DNA of 64,000 nucleotides from Pseudomonas sp. SJZ074 (GTDB lineage Bacteria > Pseudomonadota > Gammaproteobacteria > Pseudomonadales > Pseudomonadaceae): contig NZ_VIUE01000016.1 of assembly GCF_007828215.1 (NCBI RefSeq), positions 1-64,000 of the forward strand. Reading direction: 5' to 3'. The position numbers were made by a program, and so were the translations under genes. Positions 15,522 through 24,089 of this stretch are shown here, piece after piece. The notes below the pieces were generated by a model. The model saw only the letters and a program-made list of their open reading frames with translations. It ran no database searches and was not told where the DNA came from. The first letter of the stretch is position 1. Each line of letters starts with the position of its first letter.

Positions 15522-16721
15522 ATGAAAACCGTCCCCCCCGTGCATCGTATTGCGCTGTTGTTCAACGGCAGCAAGATCTACGACCGTGGCATCATCAGCG
15601 GCATCGGCAACTACCTGAGCAGCACCCGTGCGTCCTGGGACCTCTTTCTCGAGGAGGATTTCCTGTGCCGGTTGAAGGGAATCGAACGCTGGCAGGGCGA
15701 CGGAATCATCGCCGACTTCGACGACCCGCTGATCGGCGAGGCGTTGGCCGGAATCCGCTTGCCGGTGGTGGCGGTGGGCGGTTCCTACCAGGATGAGCGC
15801 GCCTATCCCAGAGGCATTCCCTATGTCGCCACCGATAATTTCGCGCTGATTAAGCTGGCCTACGAGCATTTGATCGAAGCCGGCCTCACACGTTTCGCCT
15901 GCTTCAGCCTGCCCGAAGCCCAGGCCAATCGCTGGGCTCAGGAGCGGGAGAAAGCCTTCCGTTCGCTGGTGCAACGCGATGGCCTGCCGGCCGAGGTCTA
16001 TCGCGGTATGGGCACCAGCGCGCCGCTTTGGGACAGTGCCGTCGAACAGCAGATCGCCTGGCTGCAGAGCCTGCCCAAGCCCATCGGCATCATCGCCGTC
16101 AGCGATGCCCGCGCCCGCCAACTGCTGCAAGCCTGCCTGACCGCCGGCATTGCCGTGCCGGAGCAAGTCGCGCTGATCGGTATCGACAACGACCCTCTGA
16201 CCCGCAGCCTGACCCGGGTGCCCCTGAGTTCAGTGATCCAGGGCACTGAAACCATGGGCCGCACCGCCGCGCGCCTGCTCCACCAGATGCTGCACGGTAT
16301 GCCGTCCACGGGCACGCAGATATTGATACCACCGGACGCGATCAACGTGCAGGCCTCGAGCCTGCATCAACCGTTGGGTAACCCCTATGTCATGCAGGCG
16401 CTGCTGTTCATTCGCCAATACGCTTGCCAGGGCATCAAGACCGCGCAGGTGGCGGGGTACGTGGGGGTGTCGCGGTCATCGCTGGAAGCGCATTTTCGCA
16501 AGGAGCGAGGGTGCAGCGTGCATGACGAGATCTTGCGGTTCAGGTTGGCCGCGGCTGCCAGTGGGTTGGAGAGGACGGATTTGTCGATCGCTGACATTGC
16601 CCGCAATTGTGGGTTCAAGTCGGCGCAATATCTGCACACAGTATTTCGTCGGGAGTTTGGCTGCACACCCAGGCAGTATCAGCAGGAGGAGCGCGACCAT
16701 TTTCCAGAGAGCGCTCCTTGA
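15522..16721 (+). CDS. xylR: AraC-type xylose operon activator
   Basis: The 399-residue regulator combines an N-terminal LacI/periplasmic-binding-like sensor domain (about 1-280; RIALLFNGSKIYDRGIISGI, VALIGIDNDPLTRSLTRVPL, SSVIQGTETMGRTAARLL) with a C-terminal AraC/XylS double helix-turn-helix domain (about 290-390; VAGYVGVSRSSLEAHFRKER, LSIADIARNCGFKSAQYLHTVFRREFG). This is the XylR architecture. It is transcribed divergently from xylA. By family it should activate the xyl operon on binding xylose; in P. fluorescens SBW25 the counterpart is XutR. The ATG at 15522 starts the conserved sensor domain. Confidence 0.92.
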   Translation: MKTVPPVHRIALLFNGSKIYDRGIISGIGNYLSSTRASWDLFLEEDFLCRLKGIERWQGDGIIADFDDPLIGEALAGIRLPVVAVGGSYQDERAYPRGIPYVATDNFALIKLAYEHLIEAGLTRFACFSLPEAQANRWAQEREKAFRSLVQRDGLPAEVYRGMGTSAPLWDSAVEQQIAWLQSLPKPIGIIAVSDARARQLLQACLTAGIAVPEQVALIGIDNDPLTRSLTRVPLSSVIQGTETMGRTAARLLHQMLHGMPSTGTQILIPPDAINVQASSLHQPLGNPYVMQALLFIRQYACQGIKTAQVAGYVGVSRSSLEAHFRKERGCSVHDEILRFRLAAAASGLERTDLSIADIARNCGFKSAQYLHTVFRREFGCTPRQYQQEERDHFPESAP

Positions 16722-16743
16722 CCTTCACCATTGCCGAAAAATT

Positions 16744-16767
16744 CCGGTTGTGAAAAAACACAACTGG
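16744..16767. promoter_or_regulatory. Operator palindrome upstream of higBA
   Basis: CCGGTTGTG and CACAACTGG form 9-bp arms with one mismatch around AAAAAA. The position, about 30 nt before the higB start, is where HigA-type antitoxins bind to repress their own operon. Binding is inferred from position and symmetry. Confidence 0.5.
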
Positions 16768-16798
16768 AGTAGCATCCGACTCAAGGACAGGGAAGCCT

Positions 16799-17131
16799 AT
16801 GGATATACTCAAGCCATCGCGTTTTGACGCCGCCGCCATTTTGTACCCGAACGACAAGGCCGGGCTCGATCGCTGCCGGCGCCTGTTGAAGATGGCCCGT
16901 CCGACAGCGTTCGCGGACCTGCAAAAACTGTTCGGTACCCACGGCATCGACCTGTTCAAACCGAGGGCCGCAGCGAATTGGGTCGTGATTGACGTAGGTG
17001 GCAACAATCTAAGGGTGATAGGGGGCGTCCACTACATCCGACAGAAATTCTACGTCAAACACATCTGCACACATGCCGATTACGACGTTGCCAACGTCTG
17101 GCATGCAAGAAACAAAGGAGTAAAACGATGA
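16799..17131 (+). CDS. higB: HigB-family mRNA interferase toxin
   Basis: The 110-residue RelE-fold toxin is predicted to cleave ribosome-bound mRNA. The family pattern is clear: KPRAAANWVVIDVGGNNLRVI in the centre, and FYVKHICTHADYDV near the end with the His/Asp pair typical of the HigB (PF09907) group. Length is normal. It precedes the antitoxin, the order characteristic of hig loci, and overlaps it by 4 nt (ATGA at 17128). A palindrome at 16744-16767 is the probable autoregulatory site. Confidence 0.9.
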   Translation: MDILKPSRFDAAAILYPNDKAGLDRCRRLLKMARPTAFADLQKLFGTHGIDLFKPRAAANWVVIDVGGNNLRVIGGVHYIRQKFYVKHICTHADYDVANVWHARNKGVKR

Positions 17132-17763
17132 GCGCAGTCAGGAATGACTTTCAGACCGTGATCGCAACGCTTGGCGAGCTACACGCGGTGCTGGAGCGTC
17201 TGCGCGGCGAGTTCGTGCATGGCATCAGGACGCCCGCCGACTATGAGCGTGCGACCGATCTGCTTGACGAACTCACCGACGGGCGTGAGCTGAGCAAGGT
17301 CGAGGAGAAAATCCTCGTCGAGCTCGAAGACGAAATACTGGCCTACCAGCGCGACTCCGACCAGTTTCGCGAATCCACCGCCGCTTTTGAAGCGACATGC
17401 ACCCCGGTGCAGTTGATCCGGGACCTCATGGAGACGCTCGGGCTCACGGGTTCGGACCTTCCCGAAATTGGCGACAAGACAGCGGTTTCCAAGGTGTTGA
17501 GTGGGGATCGGCCCATCAGTCACAAGATGGCGTATGCGTTGGCACAGCGGTTTGCGATGGAGCCGGGTGCTTTCCTGTCGGCAGCCCCGGCCAAGCCGAC
17601 CCCTATTGAAACCGCTCGCCCTACGTCCAGGAAGCCGGCTAAATACAGCGTTCGCAACGAGCCGCTGGTCGCACACCTGGCAACAGAGGCCGGTACCGGT
17701 GAATACAAGGTGGCTGCTTCCAAAAAGCGTAAACCGACAGCCAGGGATCCCGCCAAAGAGTAG
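17128..17763 (+). CDS. higA: HigA-type antitoxin with a C-terminal extension
   Basis: The 211-residue protein has an N-terminal helical region rich in acidic residues, which should bind the toxin. A HigA-like helix-turn-helix follows at about 90-150 (LIRDLMETLGLTGSDL, DKTAVSKVLSGDRPISHKMAYALAQRF). After residue about 150 comes an unusual tail of some 60 residues, rich in Lys, Arg, Pro and Ala, with YSVRNEPLVAHLATEAGTGE and a basic end. Antitoxins of this type usually stop near 130-150 residues. The tail could bind nucleic acid or arise from loss of a stop codon. The 4-nt overlap with higB couples translation. Confidence 0.82.
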   Translation: MSAVRNDFQTVIATLGELHAVLERLRGEFVHGIRTPADYERATDLLDELTDGRELSKVEEKILVELEDEILAYQRDSDQFRESTAAFEATCTPVQLIRDLMETLGLTGSDLPEIGDKTAVSKVLSGDRPISHKMAYALAQRFAMEPGAFLSAAPAKPTPIETARPTSRKPAKYSVRNEPLVAHLATEAGTGEYKVAASKKRKPTARDPAKE

Positions 17764-17851
17764 GGCAGTCTGTTCAGAGCCCGGATGCTGTGGCGATCAC
17801 CCAGTCATCTGCGGGAGCTGATTGCAATGGCAGCGCGTGCAATACCGCAGG

Positions 17852-20038
17852 TCAAAAACCGCTTTCCCGAATCAGAATGGACAGCGCATCGGTAAGCAAT
17901 CCGGCAACCGGACTTACGTGGGCGCCCTCGATCGAGACTTTTCCCAGACGCATCATCGTTTGAGCGGGCGGAGTGTCCAGGCTGATCCTGACCCGGTACA
18001 GCGCGTCACGTACCTGCAAGCTGCTGTCCGGTTTGCCAGAGACAGGAATCGGTCCGCCATAGGCGGTACTCAACATCAGATGAGGAACGTTCTGGGTGCG
18101 CGAATCGTCAATGCTGACAACCTGTCCTCCAAGCGCTGTGCCTGCGTCGCCTTCGGCATAGAAGCGTGCACGGGCGCCGATGCTCAGGCGTGAAAGGTCC
18201 TGTTGCCGGACGAAAGCTTCAACCGTCCAGCTGGCGGGATTGACCAGTACCCCCAATGGTTGATTCGGCTTGACCCAGACACCAGGCTGTATCGAGGGAT
18301 CGATGTCCGTGAGTACCCCCGCCATCGGGGCGCGTAAAGACAGGCGTTGCAGTTCGGCTGATTGCGCCGCCGACTCGGCTTGCTGTCGGCTGAGTTGGCT
18401 GGCAATCGAGGCGTACTTTTGCGCACCATCCACCGCCCCGGCAAGGCCGTCCAGTTGCGCACGCAGCGCCAGGGCGGCCTTGTACGACCGTTCGGCTTTA
18501 TCGCGTATCTGAGGAGAGTCGAGAACGGCCAGGACCGAATCGGCTTCGACTCTTTGTCCTGCTGCGGACATTTCCATCAACCTGGCAGGCAGCGGGCTAT
18601 AGAGCGTGTATTGAACCTCCGCATGCAACCAGGCCGGTGCTTGCACATGGGTATTGAGCGGCAGGACAACCACCAGCCCCAGCAAACATGGCGCGAGCAA
18701 CAGCACGCGACCACGGCGGGCTGGGATTTCCTTGCGACGGCGCCACCAGACCTTGAGTTCACGTTGGATAGGCATGATGACGAACCAGGAGATTTCAACC
18801 AGAAACAGGAAGATGCCCAACGCCTTGAAAAACAGGTAGTACACGGCGACGGCGATCCCGAGAAACACCACCAGGCGATAGATTCGGGTAATCAGGGCAA
18901 ACGCGATGAGAAAACGACGCAGACGCGGCGCCACGACTTCGGGGTCTGGCTCGTTCCAGGCCAACAATCGGCGACGCATCCAGGCTTGCGCCAATGCCCC
19001 CGAACGTTCGTGCAGGTTCGGCAGGTCGAGCCAGTCGGACAGCAGGAAGTAACCATCAAAACGCATGAACGGGCTGGCGTTGAGTGCCAGCGAGATCATC
19101 CAACTGGTGGTTGCCAGAAAGAACAACGCACTTTTGAGCATCGGGTTCTCGCATAGCCCCCAACCCAGCGTGGCGATTCCCGCGATCATCAGTTCCACGA
19201 GGATGCCAGCGCCGGCGATATGGAAGCGTTGGCGCCGGTCGGCCAGTTTCCACGACTCGCTGGTGTCCGTGTAGAGCACCGGCCACAGCACCAGGAACGC
19301 CACACCCATATGTGCGACACGCACACCATAACGGGTAGCCGTGTAGGCATGTCCCAGTTCATGAAGGCATTTGGTCACGGCCAGTGCTATCAGGTAGCCG
19401 ACCATCCCTTGCGGCGAGAGGCTTTGCTTGAAGCTGGCAACGAACTCGTCCCATTGTTGTTCAACGAAAAACAGGCCGAACAGAATGGCGACGGCAACAC
19501 CTGTCAGCAAAGCTCGGCTGAACAGGGGCGCGACCCACGGCAGGGTTTTCTGCAGCAGGCGTTGCGGGCGCCAGAGCGGCACCCGCATGAACAAATAGTT
19601 GTGAAGCAGCCATCGCCAGCCAGTGTGTCCGCGCAGCCTGGCCATTTCCTCCAGGCTGCGGGTGCCATTGACATCGGTGATATGCAACAACTGGTGGCGA
19701 CTCAGAAACAACAACAGGGCCGCCAGCTCCCCACGGCTGACCCGCAGCGGCGTTTCTGCCGCCAATGTATCGAGCAAGCGGGTCGGGCTGCCCAGGGGCC
19801 AGCGTGACAGCATCTCGAATTCGAGCCAGCCGATGTTGAAAAAGCGGTTGCCGACCGGATCCTGGATCATCCAGGCCGGCGATCCATCGCGCAGCGTCGC
19901 GCCCGGAATCAGACGCAGATCCTCGCGTATCGCTGGCAGCTTTTCCGGTAGCTCGATGTCCGAGTCCTGGGTCGTCAAGCCGGTGCAGGGGCTTGAAGGC
20001 ACGGCCGCAAGATCCAGTTCACTCACAGGCCGCTCCAT
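17852..20038 (-). CDS. M50 site-2-protease-like / HlyD fusion membrane protein of the export operon
   Basis: The 728-residue inner-membrane protein is composed of three parts. Residues about 1-140 resemble PqqD-like peptide-recognition domains (GSPAWMIQDPVGNRFFNIGWLEFEML). Residues about 150-440 form an M50 (site-2 protease) core with HELGH at 226-230 and the distal FDGYFLLSDW (Asp about 328), so both zinc-ligand motifs are intact. Residues about 450-728 form a HlyD-like periplasmic adaptor with a lipoyl/hairpin region (LRAPMAGVLTDIDPSIQPG). It is the last gene of the adhesin operon and overlaps the HlyD gene upstream by 16 bases. Because the operon has no ABC ATPase, this protein probably stands at the inner-membrane position of the exporter. 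Protease activity on the adhesin is inferred. Confidence 0.82.
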   Translation of the reverse strand: MERPVSELDLAAVPSSPCTGLTTQDSDIELPEKLPAIREDLRLIPGATLRDGSPAWMIQDPVGNRFFNIGWLEFEMLSRWPLGSPTRLLDTLAAETPLRVSRGELAALLLFLSRHQLLHITDVNGTRSLEEMARLRGHTGWRWLLHNYLFMRVPLWRPQRLLQKTLPWVAPLFSRALLTGVAVAILFGLFFVEQQWDEFVASFKQSLSPQGMVGYLIALAVTKCLHELGHAYTATRYGVRVAHMGVAFLVLWPVLYTDTSESWKLADRRQRFHIAGAGILVELMIAGIATLGWGLCENPMLKSALFFLATTSWMISLALNASPFMRFDGYFLLSDWLDLPNLHERSGALAQAWMRRRLLAWNEPDPEVVAPRLRRFLIAFALITRIYRLVVFLGIAVAVYYLFFKALGIFLFLVEISWFVIMPIQRELKVWWRRRKEIPARRGRVLLLAPCLLGLVVVLPLNTHVQAPAWLHAEVQYTLYSPLPARLMEMSAAGQRVEADSVLAVLDSPQIRDKAERSYKAALALRAQLDGLAGAVDGAQKYASIASQLSRQQAESAAQSAELQRLSLRAPMAGVLTDIDPSIQPGVWVKPNQPLGVLVNPASWTVEAFVRQQDLSRLSIGARARFYAEGDAGTALGGQVVSIDDSRTQNVPHLMLSTAYGGPIPVSGKPDSSLQVRDALYRVRISLDTPPAQTMMRLGKVSIEGAHVSPVAGLLTDALSILIRESGF

Positions 20039-21399
20039 TCACGCAAGGCGGCCAAAGGGCGTCGCAAAACGTAATAGATCAACGGTACCGGTTCGCCATA
20101 CAGCTTGGCGGTGCCTTTGAGACCGATGCGTGCCAACTGGCTGACATCGCCCTGGAACTGCCCGCGAATCCGGTAGGAAGGGACATTGTCCGGCGACAGG
20201 GTGGCCTGATAGCTGGTCTGGATCAGGTGGGCGGTCAGGGGCGACAGGGGGGCCACATGCAGGAACAGGCGAATCTGCGAGCCAGTATCGAGATTGATGG
20301 CATTGGCCACCGGCAGCCAGACCAACACGCCGGCATCTTGCGGGTCGGCCAGTTGGATGATCCGTTCGCCAGTGACCACTGGCTTGCCAATCCAGTCGTT
20401 ACTGTCGCCGAAGATCGCGATGCCCTCGCGGGGGGCCCTGACCACGTTGCGTTCGAGCATTTCGTCGAGCCAGGCGACCTCGGCCTGCTTTTCCTGCACC
20501 TGCCCGTTGAGCGCGGCCAGTTCGCCTTTGCTCTGGGCATTGTCGAACGCCTTCTGGGCGGCGAGCAGGGCTTCGGAGCGGGCGACTTGCAGTGCCTGCA
20601 AGGCCACGGCCCGGCGATTGCGCAGGGTGGTGTCATCGAGGCTGAACAGCGGCTGGTCTTTTTGTACCAGCTGGTTGGGTTGCACCAGGAACTCATGCAC
20701 CACCCCGTCCTGGGGGGCGGCGATTGCCATGGCGTTGTGCGCTTCGATTTCGGCTGGGGCCAAGGCACTCAGGCGGACCGGGAACAGAAACGCCAGGGCG
20801 ACGGCACAAGCCAATCCGGCCATCCGCAACGGACGCCGCCGCCAGACTTGCCAGCGAGCGCCAAGCGTGGGGCGTTTGTTGGTCAGCGCGGCGAGGCAAT
20901 AGGCATAGGTCTGGCTCAATCGGGCGAGCAGAGCCTGGGTGTGCTCGTCCGGCTCGGTGTCACAGGCCAGCAGCAACATGCCCCGGCGTGAATGGTCGCG
21001 ACCGGGCAGTTGGATACACAGCAGGTGCGCCGGCATCCACTCGGCCCAGCCCTCGGCGAAGCTGTCGGGGAGCGACTGTGCTTGCCAAAGGCTTGGTACA
21101 GAAGCCACTGCCGGGTCGTCCGCCGCCATGGGCGCTGACCAGAGATGATGAGCCAGACCCTTGAGCCAAACGGTAAACGGTGACTCCTCCGCGAGCGTCG
21201 CCAGGCTTGAGACATTGCTCAGGGCGGGTTTGCCCAACACATCACTGACGAAGAAATACCCCTGGCGATACTGCAGAAGCTGCCAGGTTTCGTTGACGAT
21301 CACAAAACCCAGCTGTTCGGTGCTGCGCGCCTCTTGGGCACGCTGCTCCAGATGCAGCAGCGCCGCGACCGGGTTCACTGGATGGGCCTGGGCATTCAT
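20023..21399 (-). CDS. HlyD-family adaptor with an N-terminal soluble domain
   Basis: The 458-residue protein has a cytoplasmic N-terminal domain of about 180 residues (LGFVIVNETWQLLQYRQGYFF, HLLCIQLPGR, GMLLLACDTEPDEHTQALL) that reads like a GAF domain. A single membrane segment at about 190-209 follows. The periplasmic adaptor has a lipoyl-like part (AIAAPQDGVVHEFLVQPNQL), a coiled-coil hairpin and a beta-barrel. Most membrane-fusion proteins lack such an N-terminal domain. Its start overlaps the preceding adaptor gene by 4 nt and its end overlaps the M50 gene, so all are co-translated. It should link the inner-membrane part to the TolC-like channel. The GAF-like domain may sense a ligand or dock the substrate; that is speculation. 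Confidence 0.82.
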   Translation of the reverse strand: MNAQAHPVNPVAALLHLEQRAQEARSTEQLGFVIVNETWQLLQYRQGYFFVSDVLGKPALSNVSSLATLAEESPFTVWLKGLAHHLWSAPMAADDPAVASVPSLWQAQSLPDSFAEGWAEWMPAHLLCIQLPGRDHSRRGMLLLACDTEPDEHTQALLARLSQTYAYCLAALTNKRPTLGARWQVWRRRPLRMAGLACAVALAFLFPVRLSALAPAEIEAHNAMAIAAPQDGVVHEFLVQPNQLVQKDQPLFSLDDTTLRNRRAVALQALQVARSEALLAAQKAFDNAQSKGELAALNGQVQEKQAEVAWLDEMLERNVVRAPREGIAIFGDSNDWIGKPVVTGERIIQLADPQDAGVLVWLPVANAINLDTGSQIRLFLHVAPLSPLTAHLIQTSYQATLSPDNVPSYRIRGQFQGDVSQLARIGLKGTAKLYGEPVPLIYYVLRRPLAALREWSGL

Positions 21400-22157
21400 G
21401 GCGTGGCTTCGAACAGCGCAGTACCACTCATGCCTGCCAGCAGATCCTTGGGTTGGCCTTCGATCACGCCCTCAAGCTCGATGGTCTGGCTGACGGCATC
21501 GACTTGGGCGTTGATGGCTTTGACCTTGGCCGGGTAGCGTTTGCCGGTTTCACCCAGGTCAACCTGGAAGGTCTGGTCGGGCTGGAGCCAGGCCAGCCAT
21601 CTGGAGGGCACGTTGACGCGCATTTTCAGCGGGCCGTTGCTGATGATGTCGAGCAATGGCTGGCCCAGGTTGACACCCTGGAAGGCTTTGACCTGGACCT
21701 TGACTACACGCCCATCGAACGGCGCAAGGACCGTGCACTGCTGTTGCTGGGCGCGGTACTGAGCGACCTGGGCGGCGGCTTTTTCCGCCGCGCTGGCGGC
21801 CAGCGACACTTCCACTTCGCCGGCCGATTGCAGGCCTTGCAGACGCAGTTTGGCGTCGTGGGCCTCGCGCGCGGAACTCAGGTCGGCCTGGGCCATTTTC
21901 AGGCGGGCGGTCTGTTCGTCGCAGTCAAAGCTGACCAGTACGTCGCCCTTGCGGAACGACGAGCCCAGCGACGCATTGACCGCACGCACGCGCCCCACCA
22001 ACTGGCTGGCCAACGTGGTTTCCTGATCGGCCACCAGCAGCACACGCACCCCGGCGTCGGTTTCATTCTGTGCCCAGGCCGATTGACCCGCCAGGGCCAG
22101 GCCAAGCAGCGGGCCAGTCAGCATGAGCAATGGACGACAACGCATGGGAAGACTCAT
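21396..22157 (-). CDS. Periplasmic membrane-fusion (HlyD/RND-type adaptor) protein
   Basis: The 253-residue secreted adaptor has a signal peptide (cleavage near QSAWA), then a lipoyl-like half motif (ASQLVGRVRAVNASLGSSFRKGDVL), a short coiled coil (KMAQADLSSAREAHDAKLRL) and the second half motif (VLAPFDGRVVKVQVKAFQGVN), followed by a barrel region. It is shorter than usual adaptors and lacks a membrane anchor. The ATG at 22157 overlaps the TolC-like stop (ATGA), which decides the start; the open frame continues 12 codons upstream without a better signal. Together with the next gene it makes two separate adaptors plus the M50-HlyD fusion in one operon. Confidence 0.83.
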   Translation of the reverse strand: MSLPMRCRPLLMLTGPLLGLALAGQSAWAQNETDAGVRVLLVADQETTLASQLVGRVRAVNASLGSSFRKGDVLVSFDCDEQTARLKMAQADLSSAREAHDAKLRLQGLQSAGEVEVSLAASAAEKAAAQVAQYRAQQQQCTVLAPFDGRVVKVQVKAFQGVNLGQPLLDIISNGPLKMRVNVPSRWLAWLQPDQTFQVDLGETGKRYPAKVKAINAQVDAVSQTIELEGVIEGQPKDLLAGMSGTALFEATP

Positions 22158-24055
22158 TTGGAAGCGACCTGTACCGAGGCCGATTTCAACCATTCGCGCA
22201 GGTTCGGCAATTCAGCCACCGTGGCGGCTTCGCAGAAGGCGTTCAATGAGTCTTTATCCGGCTGGGCCCGCAACGTGCTCTGATAATGACTGGTGCCCGC
22301 CACGCTGCCGCCCGCACGGAGCAGGCTGACGCTCCACTGACCGCGACGAATGCCATCCTGGACGTCGGACACCTGTAGCCGCATGACCAGCGTAGGCACC
22401 CGTGGGTCGTTTTCGGCAAGGACGAACAGGTTACGCTCCAGCGCCTTGCGCGCTACGTTGAGCATTGCATTGGCCGCCTGGGCATCGCCCTGGTACTCGA
22501 TACGAACCGCTATGGGTTGCTGCGAGGGGCGCTCACCGACCGCTGTGGTGAATGCCTGTCGTTCCGAGTTGCCGAGGCTTTTCTCCAGTTGCTGGGAGAG
22601 CTCTTGCAGATTGCTGGAGTCGTTGACGTTTTCGGGCAGTACGTCCAGGCCCAGGGAGTTGTAGATGCGTCCAAAAGCGGTCTGTGCCGTGGCATAGGCG
22701 GAGTAGCGCTGGAACTGAGCGAGCAGGGCGCGGGTCTCGGTGCGGATCACCTCCAGTTCGGAGTCGGTGCGTGAGGTCAGTGAGGCCCGGGCGAATTTTG
22801 CCATGCGCTGATCGACCTGGCTCGACTGGTCGGCCAGATCGTAATCGACCAGGGCCAGTTTGTAGCGTTCGACCGAAATGCGTACCTGGGTCAACACTGC
22901 CATCGACAATGCCAGACGGCGAGCGTTGTCGGTCTTTTCCTGGGAGTCGCTGGCTTTTTGCGTGGCCGGAATGGCGGCCAGCTTGAACAGATTGGCGCTG
23001 AGCTGCACGCCACTGTCGACCCAACTGTTGTTATAGAGGTATTTGTTGGAGTCGTACTGGCTGTTGATGTTGATGCCCAGGCTTGGCAGCAGGGCCAGCA
23101 ACTGGCGGCGCGCTTCGTCGGCTGAAATGCGCTTGCGGTAATCCTCTTCGCGTAACTCGGGACGTGCCTGCAAGGCGATTTCTTCAAGCTTGGCAATATC
23201 TGCGGGAACGCCTGGCAACGACGGTTCGCTTTCTTCGGCCAAGGTGAACTGAGTACCCGGTGGAATGCTCATCAGCGCCGCCAGCTCGCGCTTGGCAAAC
23301 TCCAGATCCTGCCGGCGGGCGTTGAGCAAGGTGGTCGCGTCCAGCAGGGCACTTTGGTAAGCCAAGGCCTGTGCTGGAGGCAGCAGCCCCTGTACTTCGG
23401 CTTCGCGGGACCTGCCCAGGGCGACGCGTACACGTTTGAGCAGATCGTCGGCCTGGCTTTCGAGGCGCTGGGCTCCCAGGGCACGCCAATAGGACGTGCG
23501 CAGGTCTTGCAGGACGGTCTGCATGACCCGTCGCCGGCGTTCTTCGGCAATCAGATACTGGTCGGCACTTTGCTTGGCCCGGTAATAGCTGACGCCAAAG
23601 TCCAGCAGGTTCCAGGAAAACTCGGCGCTGGCCAGGGTGCGGTCGCGCTCGACGGAGGAGGAGGGGATCAACGAAACGGTGTGGGTCTCGATACCTACGC
23701 TGGTACCGCCTGATTCGTTGTTGCGCGAGGCATAGCCGGCCGAGACCAGCATCTTGGGCAACATGTCGTAGCGGGAAACGTCATGCAGGCCGGCGGCGAG
23801 CGCCGACTCCATCAGCTTCAGGCGATAGTCGAGGTTGTATTTGAGCGAACGCGCCAGGGCATCGGCGAAGGTCAGCGGCCCTTTGATCGGTTCCTGGTCC
23901 GCATAAAGCTGGAGCTGGTCACCGGCCACGCGCTGGTGAACTTCATCATCTTTCAACGGCTGCGGGGCAACGGAGCAACCTGCCAGGCCCATGAACAGGG
24001 CGGTCAGGAACAATCCGGGGACCAACACTGAACGATTTTTTTCCATCAAGCGCAT
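22154..24055 (-). CDS. TolC-family outer-membrane lipoprotein with an extra C-terminal domain
   Basis: The 633-residue channel protein starts with a lipoprotein signal (LAGC, Cys about 27). It has the two TolC/OEP repeats: LTFADALARSLKYNLDYRLK with a following helical hairpin, and LEEIALQARPELREEDYRKR with a second one. Up to about residue 490 it is a standard outer-membrane factor. The remaining about 140 residues (from about AVGERPSQQPIAVRIEYQGD to the end) form an additional domain not present in ordinary TolC proteins, perhaps periplasmic or cell-surface. The start at 24055 is chosen for the lipoprotein signal; a second ATG lies at 24046. It follows the giant adhesin gene after 34 nt and should be the outer-membrane exit. 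Confidence 0.83.
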   Translation of the reverse strand: MRLMEKNRSVLVPGLFLTALFMGLAGCSVAPQPLKDDEVHQRVAGDQLQLYADQEPIKGPLTFADALARSLKYNLDYRLKLMESALAAGLHDVSRYDMLPKMLVSAGYASRNNESGGTSVGIETHTVSLIPSSSVERDRTLASAEFSWNLLDFGVSYYRAKQSADQYLIAEERRRRVMQTVLQDLRTSYWRALGAQRLESQADDLLKRVRVALGRSREAEVQGLLPPAQALAYQSALLDATTLLNARRQDLEFAKRELAALMSIPPGTQFTLAEESEPSLPGVPADIAKLEEIALQARPELREEDYRKRISADEARRQLLALLPSLGININSQYDSNKYLYNNSWVDSGVQLSANLFKLAAIPATQKASDSQEKTDNARRLALSMAVLTQVRISVERYKLALVDYDLADQSSQVDQRMAKFARASLTSRTDSELEVIRTETRALLAQFQRYSAYATAQTAFGRIYNSLGLDVLPENVNDSSNLQELSQQLEKSLGNSERQAFTTAVGERPSQQPIAVRIEYQGDAQAANAMLNVARKALERNLFVLAENDPRVPTLVMRLQVSDVQDGIRRGQWSVSLLRAGGSVAGTSHYQSTLRAQPDKDSLNAFCEAATVAELPNLREWLKSASVQVASK

Positions 24056-24089
24056 GTGGGTACCGTTTTTATTAGAACAGAAAAGTGGT

